From NCBI RefSeq assembly GCF_009765355.1, contig NZ_VTHK01000002.1, forward strand, positions 1-64,000: a stretch of 64,000 nucleotides of DNA, read 5' to 3'. The notes beneath the pieces are model-generated. The model was not told where the DNA came from, made no database searches, and saw only the letters and a program-made list of their open reading frames with translations. Every line of letters begins with the position of its first letter. Within the stretch, counting starts at the first letter, position 1. Source of the DNA: Amycolatopsis anabasis (GTDB taxonomy: Bacteria > Actinomycetota > Actinomycetes > Mycobacteriales > Pseudonocardiaceae). A program made the position numbers and the translations under genes. This document shows, in pieces, positions 1-7,951 of the stretch.

Positions 1-75
1 GCCATGATCCACATCCTCACTCACACGAGGAGCCTCCATCAGACCCGGGGCGGTTCATCCCGCTGGCGCGTGAGG

Positions 76-121
76 GTCGTGAGTGTTCCAGCCGGTTAGA
101 ACCGGACCAAACACTCACGAC
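76..121. repeat. 46-bp intergenic palindrome, copy 1
   Basis: The element has perfect 12-base outer arms (GTCGTGAGTGTT and its complement) and an inner CCGGTT/AACCGG pair. Two more copies of exactly 46 bp lie at 18151-18196 and 39057-39102, all between genes. It is probably a REP-like or terminator-type element. The first 75 bases of the window show no supportable gene. Confidence 0.85.
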
Positions 122-188
122 TCCGCGCGGGGTGGGCATCGGCCGCCGGCTCGGCTAGCCTCGTGATCATGATCGGACCGGAGTTCGC

Positions 189-1145
189 ATGAGCCTGCCG
201 CGAGCGCTGGGAATCGCCTTGGGGGTGCTCGCCGACTGGAAGTTCGGGGATCCCGAACGGCGTCATCCCGTCGCGGCCTACGGCCGGGCCGTGCGGGCCG
301 TGGAGGCGAAGCTCTACCGCGACGACAAGCGAGCGGGCGTGGTGTTCCTCGCCGCGCTGGTCGTTCCACTGTGGACGGCCGGGCGGCGGGCCGAGCGCTG
401 GTCCCGGCGCCACCCGCTCGCCGAGGTCCTGCTCACCGGCGCCGCCACCTGGATCACGCTGTGCGGCACCACCTTGCGCCGCAGGGCACGCGAGATCGCC
501 GAACCCCTGGCGGCGGGGGACGTCGAGGCGGGGCGGGCGGCCTATCCCCGGTTGCTGTTCACCAGCCCGGAGCAGATGGCGGACCACGAACTGGCCCCGG
601 TCGTGGTGTTCGCGGTGTCGGAAAGCTGTTGCGACGCCGAGGTCGCGCCGTTGTTCTGGGGCGCCGTCGCCGGGGTTCCCGGTTTGCTCGCCTACCGTGC
701 CGTCAACACGCTGGACAGCACGGTCGGGTATCTGAGCCCGCGCTACCGGAACTTCGGCTGGGCCTCGGCACGGCTGGACGACGTCCTGAACTACCTGCCG
801 TCCCGGATCGCCGCCGTGCTGACCGCGCTGAGCGCTCCGGCGGCGGGTGGTTCAGCCGCCGGAGCGTGGCGCGTCTGGCGGTCGGACGCCCGGCTCGACA
901 CCAGCCCGAACTCCGGGCAGCTGTTCGCGGCCTTCGCCGGCGCGCTCGGCATTCGCCTGAAGAAACCGGAACGCGGGAACCATCCCGGTGCGCCGGTGGT
1001 GGCGTTCGGTTCGGGTGGCCCGGCGACCCCGGCCGCCGCATCGGCCGCGGTGCGGCTCAGCGCGCGGGTGGGCGTGCTGGCCGGTGCCGCCGCGGTGGCC
1101 GCCGCCGCGTTCCGCGGGAACCGGCCACGCCTCAGGCGGGGGTGA
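189..1145 (+). CDS. cobD: Adenosylcobinamide-phosphate synthase (CobD/CbiB family)
   Basis: This integral membrane enzyme of cobalamin synthesis attaches the aminopropanol arm to adenosylcobyric acid. The diagnostic central block is present: APLFWGAVAGVPGLLAYRAV, then NTLDSTVGYLSPRY, then SARLDDVLNYLPSR. It has 318 residues, normal for the family, with hydrophobic segments near 55-100, 170-190 and the C terminus. The ATG follows a CCGGAG ribosome site. The gene stands alone on the plus strand, and its last 14 bases overlap the 3' end of the convergent ATP-grasp gene. No other cob gene is in the window, so it may be separated from the main pathway cluster. Confidence 0.93.
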   Translation: MSLPRALGIALGVLADWKFGDPERRHPVAAYGRAVRAVEAKLYRDDKRAGVVFLAALVVPLWTAGRRAERWSRRHPLAEVLLTGAATWITLCGTTLRRRAREIAEPLAAGDVEAGRAAYPRLLFTSPEQMADHELAPVVVFAVSESCCDAEVAPLFWGAVAGVPGLLAYRAVNTLDSTVGYLSPRYRNFGWASARLDDVLNYLPSRIAAVLTALSAPAAGGSAAGAWRVWRSDARLDTSPNSGQLFAAFAGALGIRLKKPERGNHPGAPVVAFGSGGPATPAAASAAVRLSARVGVLAGAAAVAAAAFRGNRPRLRRG

Positions 1146-2427
1146 GCCCGGCGACCGCGTCCTCGAGCGCGGCCAGGCGCGTCGCGGACGTCGCGATCGC
1201 GCAGTAGGCGGCCCGGCCGGACGCCGCGGCGCCGTCGGAGGTCAGCACGACGCCCTCGCGGCGGCGGTGGTCGTACCGCAGCCCGCCGAGCGCCAGCAGG
1301 TGTTCGGCGTCCTTTGTGGACGGTGCGGGGAAGACCCCGGCCGCGACGTGGCGTTCGTGCGGGTAGTCCGGTCCGACCAGGCGGACGAGCAACCGGTGCA
1401 GGTGCGTGAACCCGCTGAGCCGCGCGTTGAACTCGGAGAGGAGCACCTGCCCGTCCGGGGTGACGATCCCGTCGATGTTGACCAGGCCCCGGTAGCCGAG
1501 GGTGCGCATGACTTCGGCCAGCCGGAGGGCCAGCCGCCGGAACCGGCCCGCCGATCCGGCGCCGGTGCCGGGATCCAGCCAGGCGAAACCGTCGACCCGG
1601 GGCCGCATCCGCATCTCCACCAGCACATCGGTGGTCACCTCGTGCGCCGAAATCGCGAACTCGGCGCAGAGCGTCACGCAGTTCTCGTGGTACTCCTCGA
1701 CGACGACCGGGGATTTGCCGCCGGAGGACAGGTAATCCCACCGCTGCCGGAGGGGCGCCCGCGAACCGGCCGGGGTGTGCGCGAAATCGCCCGCGCCGAT
1801 CGCGGGCAGCCCCGGATCGGGCGAGAGCACCACGTTCCCGAATCCTCCACCGTGGAAATCCCGTTTCACGATCACGTGCGCGCCGCGGCGGAGGTACCCG
1901 TCGACGGTTTCCACGGCCTCGTCGAGACCGCGGACGACCGCGCCCCGAGCGGTCGGCAGGCCGAGCCCGGCGGCCAGCGCGCGGAAGGTGCTCTTGCTGT
2001 TGAACAGATCGGCCCCGCCCTCGTCGACGAACGCCTGGCCGGGAACGGCGTCCGCCACCCCGGCCGCCGCGGCGATCGACGTGGTGAAGCGGTCCAGGCA
2101 GTACGCGGTGAAATCCGTGCACCCGAGCCGAGCCAGCCGGGTGACGAACTCGGGGTCGCCGAGCCGGTCGCGGGTCAGCATGTCCTCGCCGAGACGGCCC
2201 GGCGGGGGCACGAGAACGGTGAGATCACCGGTGTCCATCCCGAGCGTCCGGGTCACGTAGTCGAGGAAGGCGTCGCTCGGCCGCCTGCTGAGCACGAGGA
2301 CGTCCCCGGGAGCGGCCAGCCACAGAAACAGACCGGACCGCGCGCGCACGGCGACCCGCGCGGTTTCGGTGGGGGGATCGGCGAAGAGGTCCTCGTTGAC
2401 GAAGTTCTCGATGTACAGGGTCGGCAT
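1132..2427 (-). CDS. Pre-ATP-grasp/ATP-grasp peptide ligase-like protein
   Basis: This 431-residue protein has an N-terminal pre-ATP-grasp region (about 1-75, starting LYIENF, with FLWLAAPGDVLVLSRRP) followed by an ATP-grasp fold. ATP-grasp signs are VIVKRDFHGGGFGN (Lys188 and the glycine-rich loop), VVVEEYHENCVTLCAEF, and the metal-binding block VNIDGIVTPDGQVLLSEFNA. This arrangement is known from PGM1-like amino acid and peptide ligases that form amide bonds with ATP. The substrate is unknown. The ATG lies 4 bases after the stop of the upstream hydroxylase, so the two are probably translationally coupled, and the hydroxylated product may be the ligase substrate. No carrier or peptide precursor gene is adjacent. 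Confidence 0.8.
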   Translation of the reverse strand: MPTLYIENFVNEDLFADPPTETARVAVRARSGLFLWLAAPGDVLVLSRRPSDAFLDYVTRTLGMDTGDLTVLVPPPGRLGEDMLTRDRLGDPEFVTRLARLGCTDFTAYCLDRFTTSIAAAAGVADAVPGQAFVDEGGADLFNSKSTFRALAAGLGLPTARGAVVRGLDEAVETVDGYLRRGAHVIVKRDFHGGGFGNVVLSPDPGLPAIGAGDFAHTPAGSRAPLRQRWDYLSSGGKSPVVVEEYHENCVTLCAEFAISAHEVTTDVLVEMRMRPRVDGFAWLDPGTGAGSAGRFRRLALRLAEVMRTLGYRGLVNIDGIVTPDGQVLLSEFNARLSGFTHLHRLLVRLVGPDYPHERHVAAGVFPAPSTKDAEHLLALGGLRYDHRRREGVVLTSDGAAASGRAAYCAIATSATRLAALEDAVAGLTPA

Positions 2428-2431
2428 GCCC

Positions 2432-3157
2432 TCAACTTCCCAGGGACAGCCACGTCTCGGTGAGGAAGGTCAGCGCCCGGCGCTCGACCTCGGTGAGATC
2501 GGGGTGCCAGGTGTCCAGCAGCAGGACCGAGCGGTAACGGCCGGAGGTGTTCTGGACCGAGTGTTCGAAGGAGTCGTCGAACACCAGGCATTCCCCCTCC
2601 CGCCATTCCCTGGTCTCGCCGCCGACGGTCATCGAGCAGCCGGGCGGCACCACCAAGCCGAGGTGACAGCGGATCCTGGTGTTGCTGAACCCGCAGTGCG
2701 GTTTCATCCGCGTGCCCGGCGCCATCACCGAGTAGTACGCCATCCCGGCCGCGTCGATCCCGGGCACCGCCGCGATGGCTTCGGACGTGGCGGGGCACGC
2801 GGCGTGGTTCTCGTGGTAGCGCTTGCCCAGCCGGAAGAAGTGGTACGCGCTCCAGTTGCCGGTGGTGGCCAGGTCCGCCGATTCCGGATGGTCGGCCAGC
2901 GCGTCGTACTGGGCGAGGAACTCGTCCCGGATCCGGGCGAAGTTCCGCTCGAGGGTGCGCACCCACTCGTAGCGGGCGGGGTCGTGCCACGGCTCGGCCG
3001 CCAGCCCCGGGTACAGCAGCACCGGCCGCTGCCGGGGCGCCCCGCCCTTGCCCGATCCGCCCAAACCGTCCCGGAGCCGCTCGAGGTTCCGGTGATCGAT
3101 TCCCTCGCGGTCGGCCCAGTCGGCCAGTACGGACACCGCGTCCGGCTGCTCGTTCAT
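2432..3157 (-). CDS. Aspartyl/asparaginyl beta-hydroxylase family dioxygenase
   Basis: This is a 241-residue 2-oxoglutarate/Fe(II) oxygenase of the Asp/Asn beta-hydroxylase (AspH-like) family. The core is clear: MKPHCGFSNTRIRCHLGL carries the first iron His (about 154), LVFDDSFEHSVQN carries the second (about 199), and Arg208 in SGRYRSVLLLD probably binds 2-oxoglutarate. Family members hydroxylate Asp or Asn, either free or in peptides. It has no signal peptide, so it is cytoplasmic. It is first in a two-gene operon with the ATP-grasp ligase, and it diverges from the glycerol operon. A small-molecule role is more likely than protein modification because of its partner; this is inference. Confidence 0.85.
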   Translation of the reverse strand: MNEQPDAVSVLADWADREGIDHRNLERLRDGLGGSGKGGAPRQRPVLLYPGLAAEPWHDPARYEWVRTLERNFARIRDEFLAQYDALADHPESADLATTGNWSAYHFFRLGKRYHENHAACPATSEAIAAVPGIDAAGMAYYSVMAPGTRMKPHCGFSNTRIRCHLGLVVPPGCSMTVGGETREWREGECLVFDDSFEHSVQNTSGRYRSVLLLDTWHPDLTEVERRALTFLTETWLSLGS

Positions 3158-3234
3158 CTGTCCCCCAAGGATTCCGTGCCTGTCCTCGATGCTACGGACT
3201 GGTGATCAACGCGGAAAGCCCCGGCACGGGCGGC

Positions 3235-3263
3235 TTGACGGCTTCCGATCCGCGGCATAACCT
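3235..3263 (+). promoter_or_regulatory. Sigma70-like promoter of the glycerol operon
   Basis: TTGACG (3235-3240) and TAACCT (3258-3263) are separated by 17 bases. Transcription would start near 3270, leaving a leader of about 100 bases before the first ATG at 3372. It is one of the clearest promoters in the window. Confidence 0.7.
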
Positions 3264-3264
3264 C

Positions 3265-3348
3265 TCGTCTTCAGACAGGCACAGACGAAGAGCCACTGTC
3301 AGCGGTCTTCGTCGTGTCTGTTTTTTGCGTGTGCCGGATCGCTGACAG
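3265..3348 (+). promoter_or_regulatory. Leader with terminator/antiterminator, probable GlpP target
   Basis: Bases 3275-3291 pair with 3306-3321 in a stem of about 16 bp (one bulged A at 3283, one G-U pair, a 14-base loop), followed by T6 at 3321-3326. This is a strong intrinsic terminator about 45 bases before the first gene. Nine loop bases, CTGTCAGCG (3296-3304), are exactly complementary to 3340-3348. TCGTCT (3265-3270) can pair with AGACGA (3283-3288), which would break the terminator's left arm. The last gene of the operon encodes a GlpP-type antiterminator, so this leader is its likely target. Confidence 0.7.
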
Positions 3349-3371
3349 CCAGCGCAGAAAGTTGGCGGTCC

Positions 3372-4790
3372 ATGAGTTCACAGACGGTCGCAACGGCGGG
3401 ATCGGTCTCGAACGTCTCCCAGGTAGCCGCGCTGATCAACGGCCTGCCCAGGCTGTCGCGCAAGGCGAATCTGCTGTGGTACCTGGTGCTGGGCGGACTG
3501 TTCCTGGACGCCTATTCGAACGCCGCGCTCGGCGCCGGGCTGGCGCCGATGACCAGGGAACTGGCGCTCAGCCCGACCCAGGTCGGCGTGCTCACCGCGA
3601 CCGCGCCCGCGGTCGCCATCCTGTTCAATCCGGCCGGCGGCTGGCTGGCCGCCCGGATCGGCCGGGTCAAACCGCTGATCATCGCCAAGGCGATCGCGGC
3701 GCTGGGCGCCCTGCTGACCGCCACGGCGGGCAGCTTCGAGGCGGTCTGGCTGGGCCGCGGGCTGGTCGGCGTGGCCTACGGCGTCGATTTCGCGGTGGCC
3801 ATGGCACTGCTCGCCGAATACACCCCGGCCCGGCTGCGCGGCCGGTTGAACCTGTGGCAGTCGGTCTGGTACGTGGCCACCACCGCCAATCTGGCGCTGA
3901 CGCTGCTGTGCTACCAGCTCGGCGTCTCGGCCGAGATCTGGCGCTGGTCGGTCGGCTCGGCGGGCGTCTTCGCGGTGGCCCTGCTGGTGCTCCAGGTCGT
4001 GTTCCTGGTGGAGAGCCCGTCGTGGCTGGCGGCCAAGGGACGGCTGGCCGAGGCCGCCCGCGGCCTGCGCCGGATCTACGGTTTCCAGGTGACGCCGGGA
4101 ACCCCCGGCGAGGCGGCTGAGCCGGAGCCGCCGAAGGTCGGGTTCCGGCAGGCGGGCGTGCTGTTCCGCAAGCCCTATCTGCCGCGCACGATCCTGTCCA
4201 CGGCGATCTCGCTCACCCAGTCCATGCAGTACTTCGCCATCGGCTGGTACCTGCCGGTGATCAGCCTGGCGATCTTCGGGCAGCGGTTCGAGACGGCCAC
4301 CCTCGGCTCGATGATCTTCAACAGCGCCGGGATCGTCGGCGGCGCGCTCTCGGCGTACTTCGGCCGCAAGATCGGGCTGCGGGTCAGTTCCGCGGTCGGC
4401 TACGCCTTCGCGTTCGTCATGCTGCTGGTGATGGGCCTCGGATTCGGCAAGCTGCCGATCGCCATCGGATTCGTGCTGCCCTTCCTGTTCATCTTCTTCC
4501 ACTCCGCCGGTCCGGGGGCGAACGGCAAGTCGATCGCGGCGTTGTCCTACCGCAGCGACATCCGCACCCTGGGCACCGGCGTGACCGGAATGCTGGGCAG
4601 CTTCGGCAGCGTGATCGGGCTGTACGTGTTCCCGCAGATCAAGGAATCGCTGGGGCTCGGGCCGACGATCGCCCTGCTGGCGGTCGTGCCGCTGCTGGGA
4701 CTCCTCTCCTGCCTGATCATCAAATGGGATCCGACCCGCAGCGGCATCGATCCGGACGACGAGGTGATCGACCTCAAGAGGAGTGCGTGA
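3372..4790 (+). CDS. MFS transporter of the glycerol/polyol operon
   Basis: This 472-residue major facilitator has about 12 membrane segments and resembles sugar porters: the WLAARIGRVKPL loop after helix 2, PARLRGRLNLWQS after helix 4, and a long central loop near 225-265. It would carry the polyol or its phosphate into the cell. There is no GlpF-type channel in the window, so this carrier probably supplies the substrate of the kinase downstream. It is the first gene behind the attenuated leader. The ribosome site is weak (AGAAAG). Its stop overlaps the start of the kinase (TGATG). The exact substrate cannot be read from the sequence. Confidence 0.85.
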   Translation: MSSQTVATAGSVSNVSQVAALINGLPRLSRKANLLWYLVLGGLFLDAYSNAALGAGLAPMTRELALSPTQVGVLTATAPAVAILFNPAGGWLAARIGRVKPLIIAKAIAALGALLTATAGSFEAVWLGRGLVGVAYGVDFAVAMALLAEYTPARLRGRLNLWQSVWYVATTANLALTLLCYQLGVSAEIWRWSVGSAGVFAVALLVLQVVFLVESPSWLAAKGRLAEAARGLRRIYGFQVTPGTPGEAAEPEPPKVGFRQAGVLFRKPYLPRTILSTAISLTQSMQYFAIGWYLPVISLAIFGQRFETATLGSMIFNSAGIVGGALSAYFGRKIGLRVSSAVGYAFAFVMLLVMGLGFGKLPIAIGFVLPFLFIFFHSAGPGANGKSIAALSYRSDIRTLGTGVTGMLGSFGSVIGLYVFPQIKESLGLGPTIALLAVVPLLGLLSCLIIKWDPTRSGIDPDDEVIDLKRSA

Positions 4791-6265
4791 TGCGCCGAGG
4801 AATCCTGTCCGTCGACGAAGGCTCCACCGGCACCCGGGCGGCCGTGGTCGGCGAGGACGGCGAGTGCGGCCCGTCGTTCTACGCCCCCCTCGACGTGGTC
4901 CACCCGGCCGCGTCGCGGGTGGAGCAGGACGCGGAACAACTGCTGCGCCGGACCGTGGAGGTCGCCCGCCAGGCGGTGGCCTGGGCGGCGGAGAACGCGG
5001 TGGAGATCGCCGGGCTGGCCCTCTGCACCCAGCGGGCGACCACCATCCTGTGGGACCGGATCACCGGGCGTCCGCTGGCCCCGGCGGTGGTGTGGCAGGA
5101 CAGCCGGTACGCCGGCGAACTGGCCGAGCTGGCGCCGAAATGGGATCCCGTCCTGCTGCCCCGGACGGGCCGCCCGGTGGGCGCCCGGGCCCCGTTCCTG
5201 TGGGCCGCGCGGGAACGGGAACGACTCGGCGTCCCGGCCGACCGGGTGCTGTTCGGATCGGTGGACACCTGGCTGGTGTGGCACCTGTCCGGCCGGACCC
5301 GGTACGCGATCTCGGCGACCAACGCGGTCGCGCTCGGCGGCTACCTGCTGCGCGAGCACGCCTGGGACGCGGAGTGGCTGGACGCGCTGGGCTGCCCGGC
5401 GGACCTGGCGCCGCCGCCGGTGGACGACGACGGCGACTTCGGCCGCACCGACCCCGAGGTGCTGGGCATCCGGGTGCCGATCGCGGCGGTCATGGGCGAC
5501 CAGCACGCGTCCCTGATCGCCCTGGGCGCGCTGGCCCCGGGCCAGGGCACCTGCATGCACGGCACCGGCACGTTCGTCGGCGCGCTGGTCGGCGACGAAC
5601 CGCCCGCGGACCTCGGTGCGATCGACGGGGTGCTCTGCCTGGTCGGCTGGCGCAGCGCCGGGCACAGCCGGTACAGCCTGGAGGCGTACACGTCGACCAC
5701 GGGGTCGGCGCTGCGGTGGCTGACCGAGGACCTGCGGTTGTTCGAGTCCGCGGCCGAGATCAGCGCCCTGGCCGCGGCGCGGCCGACGAGCGATCGGACC
5801 TGGTTCGTCCCCGCGCTGGCCGGGGTGCGCACGCCCGTGCAGCGGCCCGAGGCCCGGGCCCGGCTGATCGGGCTGAGCCTGGCCACCACGCGGGACGCCA
5901 TCGCCCGCGCGGTGCTCGACGGGATCGCGCATTCGGTGTGCGACACCGTGGAGGCGCTGCGCACGACCATGGCCCGGCCGGTGACCCGGTTGCGGGTCGG
6001 CGGCGGCCTCGCCGCCAGCGACGCGCTGCTGCAGAGCCAGGCCGACTTCACCGGTGTCGCGATCGAGCGGGTGGCCGAATCGGCGACCGCCAGCCTGCGC
6101 GGCGCCGCCTACCTCGCCGGGGCCCGGCTGGGGATCTGGCCGTCGCTCGCCGACGCGGTCGCCGACCAGCGACCGGGCCGGATCTTCGAGCCCGGCCTTC
6201 CGGAAACCGACCGGCGGGAACTGCGGGCGCGCTGGCAGGGCGTGCTCGCCGAAACACTGTCCTAA
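4790..6265 (+). CDS. glpK: FGGY-family carbohydrate kinase, glycerol kinase-like
   Basis: This 491-residue kinase would use ATP to phosphorylate glycerol to sn-glycerol 3-phosphate. Signs of the family are the N-terminal phosphate loop VDEGSTGTRA, the segment LCTQRATTILWDRITGRPL followed by VVWQDSR (close to glycerol kinase), GDQHASLIALGA with GTGTFV, and the C-terminal ADP block RVGGGLAASDALLQSQADF. The ATG at 4790 overlaps the upstream stop and follows AAGAGGAG. The following glpD and glpP genes favour glycerol. Another polyol such as erythritol, whose pathway also pairs an FGGY kinase with a GlpD-like enzyme, remains possible. Confidence 0.8.
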   Translation: MRRGILSVDEGSTGTRAAVVGEDGECGPSFYAPLDVVHPAASRVEQDAEQLLRRTVEVARQAVAWAAENAVEIAGLALCTQRATTILWDRITGRPLAPAVVWQDSRYAGELAELAPKWDPVLLPRTGRPVGARAPFLWAARERERLGVPADRVLFGSVDTWLVWHLSGRTRYAISATNAVALGGYLLREHAWDAEWLDALGCPADLAPPPVDDDGDFGRTDPEVLGIRVPIAAVMGDQHASLIALGALAPGQGTCMHGTGTFVGALVGDEPPADLGAIDGVLCLVGWRSAGHSRYSLEAYTSTTGSALRWLTEDLRLFESAAEISALAAARPTSDRTWFVPALAGVRTPVQRPEARARLIGLSLATTRDAIARAVLDGIAHSVCDTVEALRTTMARPVTRLRVGGGLAASDALLQSQADFTGVAIERVAESATASLRGAAYLAGARLGIWPSLADAVADQRPGRIFEPGLPETDRRELRARWQGVLAETLS

Positions 6266-6280
6266 GTGGAGAGAGGATCT

Positions 6281-7951
6281 ATGTTCACACTGCCGTCCCG
6301 ACGGCCGAACGCCGTGGCCGCGCGGGCCACCCCGGCGGCGATGCTGCGGCTGGACCGCCGCCAGGCACTGGCCGAGCTCGCCGACGGCGAGTTCGACGTG
6401 CTGGTGATCGGCGGCGGCGTCACCGGCGCCTACACCGCGCTGGACGCCGCGTCCCGCGGCCTGTCCGTCGCCCTGGTGGAGAAGGACGACTTCGCCTCCG
6501 GGACCTCGTCGAAATCGTCCAAAATGGTGCACGGCGGGCTGCGTTACATCGAGCAGGGCAACCTCGACCTGGTCCGGCACTCCTTGCTGGAACGCCAGCG
6601 GTTCCGCCGCAACGCCCCGCATCTGGTGCAGCGGCTGCCGTTCCTGTTCCCGATCCTGGCCCAGGACGGCGTGTTCGACGCCCGGATCGCCCGCGCCTTC
6701 GAAGGTCTGCTGTGGACATACGATCTGGCGGGTGGCTGGCGGATCGGCAAACTGCACCAGCGGCTCACGGTCAACGAGGTGCTGGCGCACGCCCCGACCC
6801 TGCGCGCCGACCACCTGAAGGGCGGGTTGCTGTACTACGACAGCCGCGCCGACGACGCCCGGCTCACGCTGGCGATCGTCCGCAGCGCCGCCCGGCTGGG
6901 CGCGGTCGTCGCCAACGGCGCGGCGGTGACCGGCCTGCGCAAGGCCGGCGGGCGGGTGACCGGCGCCCGGATCGACGCCGGCGGGGAGCGGTTCGAAGTC
7001 CGCGCGCGGGTGGTGGTCAACGCGACCGGGGTGTGGGCCGACCGCGTGGACGGCATGGCCGACGAGGGCCATCGCCCGCGGGTGCGCCCGGCCAAGGGCG
7101 TCCACATCGTCCTGCCGTGGTCGAAGATCCGCAACGACTGCACGGTCACGGTTCCCATCCCCGGCCGCGCCCGGCGCGCGACCTGCACCCGCTGGGGCGA
7201 CGTGGTCGTGGTCGGCACCACCGACACCGACTACGACGGCCCGACCGACGACGTGCACTGCACCCGCGAGGAGATGGAGTTCCTGCTCGAGGGCGCCACG
7301 ATCGCGTTCGACACCAAACTGGACGCCGGTGACGTGCTGGGCAGCTACGCCGGCCTGCGCCCGCTGGTCGGCGGCAAGCAGGGCGCCACGTTGGACCTGC
7401 GGCGCGACCACCACATCACGGTCGACGCCGGAATGGTCACGGTCACCGGCGGCAAGCTCACCACCAGCAGGCACATGGGCGAGCTGGTGGTGGACGAGGT
7501 CGTCGGGCTGCTCGGGCGCAAAGCCCGCGGCCGCACCAAATCGCTGCCGTTGCTGGGCGGCGCGGGCTACGACGCCGAGGCCACCGCCGCGTCCGGCGGC
7601 ATCGCCGCGCATCTGGGCGGCCGGTACGGCACCGAGGCGCGGTTCGTCAGCGCGCTCATCGACGAGGATCCGTCGCTGGGCGAACCGCTGCTCACCGGCC
7701 AGCCCTACCTGAAGGCCGAGGTGGTGTACGCGGCGCGTTCGGAGCTGGCCCGCTCGGTGGACGACGTGCTGTCCCGGCGGACCCGGTTGCGGTTGTTCGC
7801 CCGCGACGCCTCCGCCGAGATCGCCCCGCTCGTCGGTGAGCTGCTCGGCGCCGAGCTGGGCCTGGACCAGCGGACCGTGGCCGGGCAAGTACGGGAATAC
7901 CGGGCGGATGTCGCCCGGGAGAAGTCGATCCTGTTGGGAGACAACGCATGA
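6281..7951 (+). CDS. glpD: Glycerol-3-phosphate dehydrogenase, FAD-dependent (GlpD family)
   Basis: This 556-residue flavoprotein oxidises glycerol 3-phosphate to dihydroxyacetone phosphate and passes electrons to the membrane quinone pool. The FAD-binding GGGVTG lies at about 44-49, and the family block SSKMVHGGLRYIE at about 79-91. Further signs are VVNATGVWAD, SYAGLRPLV and TVTGGKLTTSR, plus a C-terminal helical domain. The ATG at 6281 has a GAGAGGA site, so an in-frame GTG at 6266 is not needed. The stop overlaps the start of the FAD oxidase (ATGA). It works directly after the kinase. Confidence 0.92.
   Translation: MFTLPSRRPNAVAARATPAAMLRLDRRQALAELADGEFDVLVIGGGVTGAYTALDAASRGLSVALVEKDDFASGTSSKSSKMVHGGLRYIEQGNLDLVRHSLLERQRFRRNAPHLVQRLPFLFPILAQDGVFDARIARAFEGLLWTYDLAGGWRIGKLHQRLTVNEVLAHAPTLRADHLKGGLLYYDSRADDARLTLAIVRSAARLGAVVANGAAVTGLRKAGGRVTGARIDAGGERFEVRARVVVNATGVWADRVDGMADEGHRPRVRPAKGVHIVLPWSKIRNDCTVTVPIPGRARRATCTRWGDVVVVGTTDTDYDGPTDDVHCTREEMEFLLEGATIAFDTKLDAGDVLGSYAGLRPLVGGKQGATLDLRRDHHITVDAGMVTVTGGKLTTSRHMGELVVDEVVGLLGRKARGRTKSLPLLGGAGYDAEATAASGGIAAHLGGRYGTEARFVSALIDEDPSLGEPLLTGQPYLKAEVVYAARSELARSVDDVLSRRTRLRLFARDASAEIAPLVGELLGAELGLDQRTVAGQVREYRADVAREKSILLGDNA

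Noticed and set aside
3265..3326. Glycerol leader considered as a target of the GAF-ANTAR protein
   Set aside because: The hairpin loops do not show the paired A-x-x-G hexaloop pattern known for ANTAR targets, and a GlpP gene in the operon explains the terminator better.
4547..7888. Minus-strand open frame of 1113 codons opposite the glycerol operon
   Set aside because: It is the complement of well-identified kinase and dehydrogenase genes. GC-rich codon structure leaves such frames open; the translation is low-complexity and matches nothing recognisable.
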